A stretch of DNA of 64,000 nucleotides from Dromaius novaehollandiae. Taxonomy: Eukaryota; Chordata; Aves; Casuariiformes; Dromaiidae. This document shows, in pieces, positions 54,401 through 64,000 of this stretch. The notes beneath the pieces were generated by a model. That model was not told the origin of the DNA, ran no database searches, and saw only the letters and a list, made by a program, of their open reading frames with translations. The stretch covers positions 39,912,544-39,976,543 of the forward strand of contig NC_088101.1 of NCBI RefSeq assembly GCF_036370855.1. Direction: 5' to 3'. The stretch's first letter is position 1, and every line of letters begins with the position of its first letter. Both the position numbers and the translations under genes were made by a program.

Positions 54401-57400
54401 TTCATGGATTGGAGTCTCTGAAGGGAATTTTTCATATTACGCTATAGTTCCTACCTCCTGAAGAAAAGGGGACAGAATAGAGGAAAAGCAAGCTCTAAAT
54501 CAATGGAATAGTCAGAATTATTAATTTGAAAGGGAATTTTTTGTTTCTTCAAACTTCCCTATAAGCTATAAAAATACAGTGAAAGGAAGACTCAGGAGAG
54601 GGTAACAAAACAGAGAAAGGTTATAATGCTGTGTATATTGGCGTAAAGTTACTATATTCTGTAGCATTCTTTTCCATATAAACATTCCTTCTGGTGACAT
54701 ACCCATATGGCTCCACTTTGTCTGTATGATTTTTGCTACTATTCCTTGACTCATTACTGTTGTTTCTCTCCTTGCATTTATTGTTGATCTAAGAAGTGCC
54801 ATTCCTTGCAATGGTCAGGGCATGCCCAGACTGCATGTTATGGCAGGTCCCAAATATCCGCCTGACTGGGAGAGGAATCCTTGAAACCCTGGAGGCTAGC
54901 TGTCAGATATACACACTATTCTGATGAAGTAAAACAAACATTTCAGGATAGTTAATCTGTAGGCAAGATCCTATTAAAAAGGGATGTGTCATCTAGGTAT
55001 AACCTGAAACAGGAAGCAAATATTTAAGTTTATCTCTAGACAATGCAAACTGCTTTCTTCTTACTAGACTTCCTTTCAGCTTAAGTGCTGTTTTAACTGC
55101 TGGTGTTGCAAATTTAGTCATGTATCTTAGAGTCAAACTGCGGAGCTTTAGTTTCATTTATCACCCCTAGGACTAAAGGTTTTGCAAACCAAATTACACA
55201 TGTAGTTACATCTGTCTAATCTTGTGGCCTTCCAGCTGTGCATCAGTGATACTCGTGCAACCCCACTGCATTCAGAAACCTGTGATGCAAATCTCCCAGT
55301 GCTCCTTGCTCTCAGGAGGACACTTAAATTAAAGATTTCAAAGCCCTGCAGGCTCACCAGCAATCATGAAATCTCTTGAGGGACAAGAGACTGCGTTCAC
55401 TGACTGAAATTTAGTATACAATCTTGCTGATGTAAGAGAGGTATTTCCCGAGATGCCCCTAAAAGCACAGGAATAAAGCACAGTAAAAGTTTGCATGTAG
55501 GGATAAAATGGAGGAATAGGAGTGAATACATACAAAGAATTGATCTGAAAGAAAAAAAGAAAGATTTTTTTTAATCTGCTTTTTAGGAGACTGCACTGTG
55601 GAAAGAGAGGATGTGGTACATCTGTGTTTCTGATGAGTTCACACCAATTTTGGAGTTCATTACTCTAGGGAGGGAACAGGTCAAAAATAGGTCCTCACAG
55701 GCCTTCGCTCTACCGAAAATGCACTTCTCTGCAAATTAGAGGGTTTCTGCCTGTACTCACAATACAGGCTGCTGAAAACCTGGATCTTTGATAGCAATGT
55801 TTCTTTGAACAACAGTTCAGAACAATAATACAGAGACACAGCAGAAATAAAACACTACCTGCAACAATCCTAGCTCTTCCACTTACAGATCCTACACATA
55901 TTGCTGTTCCTCTTTCTCAAGCGTTTTCTTGCCGCATAGCTGCATACATGAGAAACACTGCAGTTTCCCATGTCTTTCACCGAGCACAAAGGGAGACAGC
56001 ATGCCCTGGGAAATGCCCATACGGCAGGAGCCTTTTGCTGTAGGCTGTTGGAAGGGCCCTAGTACTTGTTCTGAGGGGCAGCATGCACACGGGTAGGTCT
56101 TTAGGGCTGCAGCGAGGCTCAGCAGCAAGTCCTGGCAGCAGCGCAGGTGTCCCGGTCAGGGCAGGGATTGCTCTGGAGCTGGCAGTGGCCCTTGGTGGGC
56201 TGTTGGCAGGGGCTTTCTCCCTGCATAAACCAAGGGAAAGGAAGGAGGAAGGGAAGGGAAAGGGTAAGGCAAAAGGGAGGGGGAGGGGGACTTGCAGAAA
56301 CCCAGATCTCACCTCAGTGTGGAGCTGGGAGACGGCCGGCATCCAGAGCTGAGACCTCAGGCATGCTCTTAAAGCTTCCAGTTTAGAGTAATTGCAGTGT
56401 AGCCGGAACAAAACCATCTGTTAATCTTGATCTAAATGGCAAGGCTAGGATTTTACAAGGCTTCAGCATGGTTTGGGACTGGGATTTATATAGCCTTCAC
56501 TCTGAGCTGCAGGATTTAACCATACTCTGATCGCCTATTTTGTAAATAGTTTCTAGACTGTATAGGTGAGACCTTCAAGAGCTTCTGGCTCACCTTCTTC
56601 AGAGGACCACTTTAAAGGTGAGGACTGTTTTTGGGACAGGAGCAAAAAGGAAAAAAGCTCCTTTAAAGGTTCTGCCATGTTGACCTGTGAATAAAGGTAG
56701 TGAGAGAGAAGGATCCCCCCAGGAGGCTGGCCGAACTGGAGGGGCTCATAAATCACTGATGTGGTGCCTGCAGGGTATACAAGCCCCTATATAAACTCTC
56801 ACCCCTCCAATTTCATTCCTCCCCTATGCCCAAGTTAACAATTTCGCTCTTTCCACCCTTGGATCCAAAGCAAGCTCTGGCTGCGCTTTGGGGCCGGTAG
56901 CACAAGCAGGAGCTGCCCTCGGGGTCCCCGCTCTGCTCAGACAGGTGCTTTCCTCACCTTGCCCCAGCTGTCCTGGCTCGCTCACCCGAGCTCGGGGTGC
57001 TGCAGCTGGCAGAGAGCTCTCGCAGCACTGCTGCAGCAGCAGCGGCACCGCCAGGACTTGCTCCCTCCCACGGAGGAACGGTTCCAAAATCAACTAAAAT
57101 ATAAAAGTGGATCTATCAGTAAGAAGCCTCTAAAGTCAGTGGGGCATAGATTGCGGCACCTGGTATATGAAATCAATTTGCTGCTTTGTGCAGCCCTTTA
57201 ATGCCCATTGCAAAGAAGGGCAGGCAGGTCTCTGCAGCAGCCTGGGCAACAGGTACGGAGGGGTCGGGGACTAAGGCAGCCCTCCACCACGTGGAAACGG
57301 TGACAAAAGTACTCATCGTCAGTGCACTGCATGAGTGATTCCCGTCAGTTCCCAAATGAATTACAAAAGTTGCAACCTAACTAAAACGCATTTCTCATGT

Positions 57401-58681
57401 CTTGCCTCTCTTTCTGTTTCTCTGGGACAATTTTTGCTATTTCTAGCAAGGATTATGTCTCTGTTTATAATGGGATTTTTTCCTCCAATTAGTTTGACTC
57501 TGAGGTACGTTCAAAGCTGGGAATATATTTTCCTACCGTGTTTGTAACACAGTAGGATTGTATTTATGCAGACAAGACCAAACCATTTTATAACTCGCTT
57601 AGCTCATTCTTACAGCTAAGCAAGATTCCTGACTGTGATAAGGTCTGCAGTGTGCGTGGAGCCTGCAGCCTCATTTTACAGCCTGATTATAGTACTGATT
57701 TTAAGGAGGAAAAAAAGAAATTCCCAATGCCTCCTAAAATCGTGATAGAAGAAGTCCAGTGATAGCTGGGAGTGACAGTCCTCTCTCTCAGCTTTGCAGA
57801 GCTCTCTCGCTCACTACAACAATATGGTAACAAACCTTTCCAGTGCATATCAAGGCACTTCAGGAGCTGTTTGTTTGACACCAAAAGGCATGTAAGTACC
57901 ACCATTGGAAGGTTTTATTAAAACAGCTGCCTGTGTTGCTCGGTAACTGGTTCTACGTGCGCACTCAAAAATGCAAATGGCACAACTGATCCTCCACGAA
58001 TGGATGAGAGCCTGTGCCACAATACCCAGGCTCGTCAGTGTTTTGCTGCATGCGGCTTTTTTACTTACAGTTCTTCCCTTCAAAATGTATCCAAATCCAC
58101 AGTGCCAAACGCTTTGTTCTGCAGCTGAAAATTCAAAATATTTGTCTCCAGAACTGGCTGTTCTTTTGTTAAACAGGTTCCAGTTCACTGCGACTATTGA
58201 AATACTCAGCTGGCTTTTGAATGGAAAGAGTACCCATTCTTTAATTTTGCTGTTAAATGCTGATAGTATGGCCACAGGATTAAAAAAATGCAACAAATTA
58301 TTAAAATCAGAACAAAAACTTTTGATGAGCTGGAATAGAAACTCCGGTTCCCCACACACCTGCAATTTAAGAATCTCAGGATTCGATTTCTGCTATTCCA
58401 GATTATGTCTAAGGAAAAAAGTCAAAGCTACGAAAAAGTCAGAGCTGAAAACAGAGATGGTAAATAAAGCTGAACGAAGCAGAGTGCAAGTTTTCACAAA
58501 TCTCCTAGAGATCAGTTTTTAGGGTGTTGCCCTCCGACTCAGTGCTCTAGCTGCAGGCACAAAGCATGTCTCACATGTCCTACCTTGGAAGGTAAAAAGC
58601 ACATTATTACTTACTATTGCTGGCAGATCCTTCAGTGAGGAAGAGGACAGAAAGCACCGTGATGAAGTTTTGGCTTTGCAT
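45349..58681 (-). CDS. TMEM154: TMEM154, transmembrane protein 154 (spliced, 5 exons resolved)
   Basis: Coding segments in order are 58681-58615, 50418-50101, 48349-48322, 47082-46997 and 45409-45349 (560 nt, about 186 residues before the uncertain tail; human is 183). All junctions have GT-AG ends and agree in phase. Predicted layout: signal peptide about 1-21; Ser/Thr/Pro-rich ectodomain with N-glycosylation sequons at N26 (NET) and N87 (NDS); transmembrane helix about 97-119 (LIYVVPVVLLVLLILLITFF core); basic stop-transfer HHKRKKSK; acidic cytoplasmic tail. The tail segments ELGSENVK, PIFEEDTPSVMEIEMEELDK, WMNSMN and ECLPT match human TMEM154, which fixes identity. The ectodomain is much less alike. 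Molecular function is unknown. In sheep, TMEM154 coding variants are associated with susceptibility to ovine lentivirus infection. The gene is upstream of FBXW7 on the same strand, as in human. Confidence 0.93.
46405..46560 (+). mobile_element. Old dispersed repeat fragment in TMEM154 intron
   Basis: The order of pieces 'gcagcgaggagcagcttgtg', 'ttcgatgacagagaggtggc', 'acacaaagaggggagtgatg', 'tgtagtcgtagtgacaagcc' and 'gatcctggcagcagttttaa' matches a widespread ancient vertebrate repeat whose usual form runs '...ggagtttgaatttgat...gaggggagtgacatggtc...agcagcattttgaa'. The family name is not assigned. The minus-strand open frame of 127 codons over this stretch is an artefact of it. Confidence 0.55.
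46997..47082 (-). CDS. TMEM154: TMEM154 exon 4 (conserved acidic tail block)
   Basis: The acceptor is cctctcaag|TCCTATT and the donor is AAAATG|gtacat, 86 nt. It encodes (S)PIFEEDTPSVMEIEMEELDK then WMNSMNKN and the first base of the next codon. This block is the best conserved part of the protein and nearly identical to the human sequence as I recall it. It starts in phase 2 and ends in phase 1, agreeing with both neighbours. The helical, highly acidic character suggests a protein-interaction segment, but no partner is known. Confidence 0.96.
48322..48349 (-). CDS. TMEM154: TMEM154 exon 3, 28-nt microexon
   Basis: The acceptor is ttcttttccag|ATGAGCTGG and the donor is AAAAAG|gtaaag, only 28 nt. 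With the phase-1 base carried over it reads DELGSENVK plus two bases, matching human ELGSENVK. Splicing straight from exon 2 keeps the frame. It is too short to show up as an open frame. Confidence 0.9.
50101..50418 (-). CDS. TMEM154: TMEM154 exon 2 (ectodomain and transmembrane helix)
   Basis: The acceptor is tgtttggcag|GCTTTGAG and the donor is AAACAAG|gtaaaatc, 318 nt, phase 1 at both ends. It encodes residues 23-128: a mucin-like stretch rich in Thr, Ser and Pro, sequons NET and NDS, then a helix of about 23 hydrophobic residues and the basic HHKRKKSKQ. It ends like the human counterpart, whose stop-transfer is KRKRTKQ as I recall it. Confidence 0.93.
51675..51810 (-). mobile_element. MIR-like SINE, well preserved layout
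   Basis: The plus strand reads 'ttaatcttcataatggccct', 'gagagatgagcagttatcat', 'ctccatttacaaatgagaaa', then 'ggacacaaagcgagagagga' and 'actgggattagagc'. This follows a reverse-complemented MIR from its 3' part ('ctcacaacaaccctgtgagg', 'tattatccccattttacag') into the core. It is the best SINE relic in the window. Confidence 0.75.
53871..53892 (+). repeat. G22 homopolymer
   Basis: Twenty-two consecutive G residues occur in otherwise ordinary intronic DNA, followed by ACAAAAAA. They could form a G-quadruplex on the plus strand, which is the template strand for TMEM154 transcription. Exact length is uncertain in any assembly. Confidence 0.85.
56230..56293 (+). repeat. Polypurine G/A tract
   Basis: About 64 bp are almost entirely purine on the plus strand, with many GGG runs, only isolated T and C, and a 3' end of GGGAGGGGGAGGGGGA type. 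It could form a G-quadruplex or triplex. The open frames across it are low-complexity artefacts. Confidence 0.7.
57850..58522. other. Stretch open on both strands in TMEM154 intron 1
   Basis: A 171-codon minus frame (57850-58365) and a 183-codon plus frame (57971-58522) overlap for nearly 400 bp without stops. Neither translation shows a signal peptide, repeat or motif I recognise, and neither has matching splice sites linking it to TMEM154. Frames this long are somewhat unusual in 40% GC DNA but can arise by chance. A decayed retroposed gene is another option. Confidence 0.2.
58615..58681 (-). CDS. TMEM154: TMEM154 exon 1 (signal peptide)
   Basis: The minus strand from 58681 reads MQSQNFITVLSVLFLTEGSA followed by SN and one base, then the strong donor A|GTAAGT. 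The hydrophobic core FITVLSVLFL and small residues before the end fit a secretory signal peptide. An in-frame TGA lies four codons upstream of the ATG, and A at -3 is a fair initiation context. It joins exon 2 in phase 1 to give ...SASNSFENET. Confidence 0.85.
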
Positions 58682-58750
58682 GTTACCTTTTCAGTGATCA
58701 GACTTGATGTGCTCTTTTACTTTCTGCCTGGTTCACGAGAACATTTACAT

Positions 58751-58763
58751 TTCCTGTTTCCTG
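58751..58763 (-). promoter_or_regulatory. TMEM154: Tandem ETS-type sites upstream of TMEM154
   Basis: The minus strand reads CAGGAAACAGGAA, two GGAA cores 7 bp apart, 70-83 bp above the start codon. There is no CpG island here, so a tissue-restricted promoter is likely. Paired GGAA sites are typical of promoters active in blood cells. The transcription start is not visible. Confidence 0.35.
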
Positions 58764-61039
58764 CCTGAGTGTATCTGAGTTAAACTTCTCCAGGAGATGG
58801 ACTCTATTTGATTGTTTTTAGGAAGTGATGTAATACGGTCTGGGCCTGTCAAGCAAGCAATGATTGCAAAAGAAAATACAGTTGCTCTTCAAGCACTAAT
58901 TCAGCCGAAACACCTATATGCTTTTGGTGAGTGTGTTGCTAGTCTCCTCTATTTTTCTGGACTCCTCTATTTTTTTTTTGACTTCCGAATTTAATACCAT
59001 AATATCATCATCTAAATTCAGTGACATGGGGACAATCATCATATAAATATCTAGGCAGGGATCTGTTAGAAAAGATCATTGATGTGTGTTAATGTGGAGG
59101 ACTTCAGGTTGCTTTCGGGGGGGTTGAATGGGCAGATTTCAACAGTGTCCCCTGGTTTTCAAGCTCTGACTCTCCCACCAGCACAGTGGGACATAGCACG
59201 CATTTCTGATCCCGAAAGGCAGCCCCCAAAGCTGGGCTGTCTGCAGCAAATGAGAGAATGACTGGTTCACTTGGCAGCCTCTACCTGAGTATTTGGGGCT
59301 GTTTTCAGCTAGGGAAGAGGAAAAAAACTCATCATTTTTTGCTCAAAGCACTTGGTTGAGTTGGAAGGTGCTTAGCCACCAGTGTGGTGATGGCTGTAGA
59401 TAGCAGGGCGACAGACAGGCTGGCACCACCGGGACGAGGATGTGGTGGCTGGTGCCGGGGGACCGCGGCGCCGTGGTCGAGCCTCAGCAGGAGACGAGAG
59501 GTGGGCACCCTCAGGGCAGTGGGGGTGTGAGGGGCTCGGTAACTCCTGCCTCCCCTATTCCCTCCTCCTGATTTTGCTTCCTTCCCTGGGCGGTCCCCAG
59601 CTGGGCTGGAGACTGCGAGACATGGGCTGCACCACTTCCTGTGCTACCACTTCCTCTGCACCCACTACTGCTTCACTTTGCTCGATAACACACCGGGTCC
59701 GCAGGTTTTCTCGCATTGCATGGCCCCAGATGTGCATTACAGAGGGAGATGGAAGGTTTGAAAAAGTATTTTCAATCCGCTTTTTGTACAGGGGTGGGCC
59801 TAGCCAGGGCTCCGAATTTGGAACTGGATTTAAACCATACCTGCCCCCAAGTTAGGGAATATTTGGCCCATAGGTTTGGTTGCAAAAATAAGTACTAGAT
59901 CTAAAATTTATCCCTCTGAGCCAGCGAGAGTCTACATCACAGATTTGACTCTGGACCGTTCCAGATTTGAGCTATTGTAAACACTTGCATAAAAGTTTTC
60001 AGTAATAAACTGAGTTAGAAGAGATGTATACATTTTACTGTCTGTATAGCAGCTTCATGGTATTTCCCTTAGACATTAGTGGGTGTCAGAGTTTGATTTC
60101 CAGTGAATTATCTGAAGCTGGCAGTGGCGAATCTTGTGTTCCGATGGTAAAAGCTGCTGAAGTGACTAACTTGCTATGCTTTTGCAGCTAATAATTTTTC
60201 TTAACACATTGCTGCTTTTATAGGTCATCAGTTATAGTTTCTTAGCTAGGGTTGCTGAGAAATAGGTCAGTGATTCATTTAATGACCAGCTTGTTAATAG
60301 ATTTACAACGCTTGAATGATTCAGTTAACTAACAATTGAACTGGTTGTTTATTATTGGCAACGTACATTTATGCACTTTATAAAAGAGCGAAAAAAAAGC
60401 AAAGCAAAGTTAAACGTTGCAGCTACAAGAAGATAAAGAGGCGCTCTGAGTTATGAAAGCACTGACAGACTAATTAAGTTTTTTCAGGCGGTATTATTTC
60501 AGCTGATGTCAGAGCCATACATGATAATACTTACCACAGAGAAGTGTTAGGGGTCAGGTTTGCAAGTGCTTTTAAGATTTCCCATTCAAAAACTGCAGAA
60601 GTTCCAAACATTAGCTATAGTCTGTAATTGATATAGATACTTGCAATTATTAATTATCCACATTACAGTAGTGCTTAGAATTTCTAACTGTGGGCCAGGC
60701 CATCTCCGTGCTAACCGCTTATACCTGTGTACAAAAGCTGTTTCTGTTCCCAAAGAGCTTGGAGGGCAAGAAAAACAGATGCAAACACGGGGAAATAGAA
60801 AGAGAGAAGGAGGCAGCACTGCATGCAGTGGTCTTAGAAAATGTTTATTTTTTTGTTAGTACCCCAGGAAAGAGGTTGAGGGGAGGCATTTGAAGGAGAC
60901 GAGTACCAGCTCTCTACCAGTCTCCCCGGGCTGGGGACCAGTGCAGGAAGGCACTGGGGGCTGAACGTCGACTGGGGAGCCATGGGGCTGGCCCCGTGTG
61001 GCCACTGGTGGCGGGTGACAGCCTGCCAGATGGGGAAGA

Positions 61040-61130
61040 CGGCACAGTGAAAAGCCTTGAAAATGAAGGCAAATAGTGTGGATATATAATAATTGATGCC
61101 CTGGGTTGTATGGGTGGATGGGAGGTGTTT
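61040..61130 (+). mobile_element. Old dispersed repeat fragment (same type as 46.4 kb)
   Basis: The segment 'gtgaaaagccttgaaaatga' followed by 'aggcaaatagtgtgg' resembles the 'gccttgaaagtgaaggcaag' part that precedes the section seen at 46.4 kb in the usual form of that repeat. Weak and short. Confidence 0.35.
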
Positions 61131-62589
61131 GGGGGAGAAAGCAGTCCCTAAATTGTTGCAGAGCAATGGTTATTATAAAGATTCAGCATCTCCCTTTCAG
61201 AAAGGAGTCCCGAAAGTGGGACTATGCAGGTATTTCTGAGGCACTCAGAGGGCCTGTGGCTTTGCCTAGTTCGGCAATATGAAAACGGGTCCCAGCCCCT
61301 CAGCCGTCAGGCACGGATGGCAGTCGAAGGGGCCGGGCAGCACGAGCCCTGTCCGAACTGCAGCTTCCAGGGAGCCACTGACCCCGATGCTTCCCACTGC
61401 AGACAGACCCATCCTGAGGGCATGCAATTTGGGGGTTTAGATGTGGTGGGGATACCACAAAGCCCAGAAAAGAGTGCTAACATCTGGTCTGGCGCGGTGT
61501 GCTTAGCCGAACAATGCTGCAGCATGCACATTCTCGCTGTATCTGCTTTTACAGCGCCAGGAAAAGCACTCTGACTACTAACTTTGTGTTTTAATGAGCA
61601 TTTACTCTCCTAAGACTATTACTATTGTCCAGCCTAAGCTTTTCTTTTGCTTTAGTCAGTAGTTTAGCCAAAGTTACACTTTTTAACAGCATTTTTATGT
61701 ATGTCATTGATATAAATTATAAAGGATGCATTATCCTCCCTTTCATTGCTTCCCATCTCTTTCCTAAGTTCTTCCAGTCTATGTCTTTCCAGTACCATAT
61801 GGGCTGCAACCATGTTCTCTCAGTTTATCATGCCTTGCATATTTGGCTATTTTGCCCCATTTTGTAGACTCAGCTCGACTCACTCATCGCTTACTAAAAC
61901 GTAAGTTTGTATAGAAAGATTGGAAGGGAAAAGAGGAAAGGACATATTTTACTGTATTTGTTTTGCATCTTTGCTGCATTTTCCTCGCATATTTCTAATG
62001 TACAATACTATGTCCTTTCCTCCTTTCCCTTCCAGTCTTTCTGTATAAGTTGTATCATTTCCCGCCTGAATTCTCATCACCTATTTTTGACAGATGTTCA
62101 GCTAGCAACTCATTGCTTCCCCTTGAGAGCAAGATAACCACCCACTGGTGTGTATCCAATTAATGATTTCTAAGGCAAATTAAAGTTCAGGAAATGTGAC
62201 TTAGTGCCACATAACATTTTAATTAAGAATTTAGAGCGATACAAAGGCAATGCGGCACACATTTGACTATTTTAATGCGGGCTGACATCTCAAAATGCAG
62301 TTGTTGTTCGTGAGGAGTCAGCCTCGAGTAGATGGGTTCCTCGCAGGCGCTTGCAAAATTTGGGCTTCTTTTTGTCATTTTACCTTTTGAGTATGTTTTA
62401 GCAGTAGTATGAATTAAGACAAACGTTTGTAGGTGACGCAGTGATTAAAGGAGGCAGAAGCAAAGAGGATGACAGCTAACTAATATATATTGAATCCAGA
62501 GATCTGGATACGCTGTGCACAGGCAGACAACCTCTGATTCAGTGCAGACTCAGCAAGGACATATATGTAAGGACAAAGAAAGTGGACAT

Positions 62590-62960
62590 TACTGACAAAG
62601 ATCTCCATCTTTCAGAGCAGTGACTTGGGATCAGCAGAGATAATTAATCAAATGTGAACTTCCAGTGTGACAGAAAGGCTAAAATGATCCTTGGATTTAG
62701 GCACTGGAGAACAGCTGAGGGTGGTTGTGTGTTAATGTTGCTTTCGTGACTGTTTTGGTATCCTGTGTCTGCTGTTGGAGTCTGAGATCAAGGAAGAATA
62801 TTGAAAGGGCTAAAGGAGGGAACCAAAAATGACTGAGGGATCAGGAAACATGGTTTATTCAGAGACTGAAGGACCTCCAGGTTAGCTTAAAATATGGTAG
62901 TAGCACCAAGGATAACACGATCTCAGCCTCCTGAACTACCTCTATGGGAAAGGAGAGAGT
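62590..62960 (+). mobile_element. Eroded CR1/L3-type LINE fragment
   Basis: Pieces in the order 'gacaaagatctccatctttc', 'cagtgtgacagaaaggctaa', 'aatgatccttggatttaggc', 'ccaaaaatgactgagggatc', 'aggaaacatggtttattcag' and 'agactgaaggacctccaggt' follow the 3' part of the CR1/L3 reverse-transcriptase gene. The usual form has 'aagatctgggtgtc', 'gctaatgggatccttgga', 'ctggaaaacatgccttat' and 'agactgaaggagctcaatct'. The frame is broken throughout. Confidence 0.65.
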
Positions 62961-64000
62961 ACAAATTTCGCGTGCATTGAAAATGTGGGTCTCACTAACT
63001 GCAGCTACTCAAGGAACTGCTGTCATAATCCAGGTTGTGCTTCTGCATGTTCTAATAATTCACAATTGAGGCATAATAGTTAAATAATAGTTTAATTCAC
63101 GTTAACTTTTACAAATCCTATAGAAATAGGAATCAGGTATTTTGGATGATGAAGAATCTAGATTGTCACAGAATGGCAATTACTTCAGCCCGTCCACACT
63201 AAACTTTCCCTCTGAAACACTTTCAGCAAGTTCCCTTTCAGCTGTCTGGAAAAGAAGTTTACTTCAATTGCTTCGGCTTTCTTCTTCAGCTCCATTCTTA
63301 TCTCCTCACAGTAGAAATATGAAAAACAAAAAATATAGTGATAATGTCGCCCTGAAACAAACTCGTGTATTTGGAAACCTGAATGGCTTCAGTCAGGGGT
63401 GACATGAGAGGGGTAGATTATATGTGATAATTTCATAGGCCTTTGTCTAGTTAGTACCTTTTTTTTTTTTTTTAACAGATGAGAGAATACGTTTCCTGTG
63501 TGTTTCCAGTGTATGTTACCCAGGTGGAAACATCTGTGCATGTTTTAGGTACAGTTTCAAAGACTTCTATGTCATAAACATTTCTGGCTACCTAACTAGA
63601 CTGTTTGCAAATGTTCTTCCTTAATCAGTGAAATGTTTGCATCACTGAAACTGCAGGATGCTGTCAGGGTAACATTTTGAGAAAAACAGAAATGTTTTGT
63701 AACACCGCGGCCAATTGACTCAGGCCCTTCTTGTTCCTTTTTGCTCTGAAAACGCAGGCAACAACAACAACAAAACAGCCGGTACGCTTTTCAGGGTGAT
63801 GGAGCAAGTTGCTGGTTAGTTATAGGGCTTACATTGGAAGTCGTGTTCATGCAGCTTGTCTGCTGCCAATGTCGGCTGCTAATGTGACTGCTCCGAAACG
63901 TGGACATTAGTGTGGCTGATGCCAGTCAAGTTCTGCTAACTCCTTTCATGACTGATTTCTGCTCCCGACGTATGTTGGGAAAGGACAGATAAAATTATTC

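Larger units (their letters stand above)
50419..58614 (-). other. TMEM154: TMEM154 intron 1
   Basis: The donor is AATA|gtaagt at 58614 and the acceptor is ggcag at 50419. About 8.2 kb. It holds a MIR-like piece near 51.7 kb, a G22 run near 53.88 kb, a purine-rich tract near 56.25 kb, GC-richer patches at 56.0-56.35 and 56.85-57.1 kb, and a stretch open on both strands at 57.85-58.5 kb. No other exon is supported. Confidence 0.85.
58764..64000. other. Intergenic DNA upstream of TMEM154
   Basis: I find no exon supported by homology or splice phase on either strand. By human synteny the next genes would be TIGD4 and ARFIP1, and no piece of either is recognised. A GC-richer patch with some CpG occurs near 59.40-59.70 kb, and old repeat pieces at about 61.05 and 62.6-62.96 kb. 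The open frames at 59442-59855 and 63142-63402 have no recognisable domain. Confidence 0.6.

Noticed and set aside
56083..56417. Overlapping frames of 79-146 codons on both strands
   Set aside because: They are caused by a polypurine/GC-rich patch in TMEM154 intron 1 and show no conserved motif.
59442..59855. 137-codon plus-strand frame in a GC-richer patch
   Set aside because: No recognisable domain, no splice context and a composition-driven start. Not supported as a gene.
63142..63402. 86-codon plus-strand frame rich in Ser and Leu
   Set aside because: No homology recognised. It lies just beyond an eroded LINE and is probably chance.
1..64000. CRISPR arrays, operons, tRNA or rRNA genes and phage-like modules
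   Set aside because: None seen. The window is vertebrate nuclear DNA, and no cloverleaf, rRNA core or spaced direct-repeat array was noticed by eye.
1..64000. Endogenous retrovirus
   Set aside because: No paired LTRs, primer-binding site or polyprotein-like frame was recognised. The reverse-transcriptase traces are of CR1 LINE type.

Overview
This is a vertebrate nuclear segment, most likely avian. It has long AT-rich non-coding stretches, one CpG island and small spliced exons. The recognisable repeats are old: eroded CR1-type LINE pieces, MIR-like SINE pieces and other worn amniote repeats. I saw no young CR1 copy with its usual octamer tail. The one protein-coding gene I can prove is TMEM154, on the minus strand. 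In human the next gene beyond the 3' end of TMEM154 is FBXW7, in the same orientation. The CpG island therefore fits the FBXW7 promoter. The distance from the island to the TMEM154 start codon is about 44 kb, against roughly 145 kb in human as I recall it, which suits a compact bird genome.

Layout. 1-14.08 kb: AT-rich non-coding DNA, read as FBXW7 5' intron because it lies downstream of a minus-strand donor at the island edge; it contains a CR1 relic at about 3.3-3.9 kb. 13.76-15.2 kb: CpG island with a candidate non-coding FBXW7 first exon, an X-box, a CRE, an 18-bp palindrome around an E-box, a G16 run and a 44-bp tandem duplication. 15.2-43.3 kb: intergenic DNA with eroded repeats and no gene I can support. 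43.4-58.7 kb: TMEM154. The start codon is at 58681, and five coding exons join in frame: 58681-58615, 50418-50101, 48349-48322, 47082-46997 and 45409-45349. The stop-codon exon is uncertain. 58.7-64.0 kb: DNA upstream of TMEM154 with a CR1 relic and no supported gene.

The two genes are neighbours by conserved synteny. FBXW7 encodes the substrate receptor of an SCF ubiquitin ligase, while TMEM154 encodes a small single-pass type I membrane protein, and nothing in the sequence links their functions. I found no previously undescribed system. The points most worth checking are the 28-nt TMEM154 microexon, the altered cytoplasmic segment and unresolved 3' end of that gene, the island's motif cluster and tandem duplication, and a roughly 0.7-kb stretch in TMEM154 intron 1 that is open on both strands.
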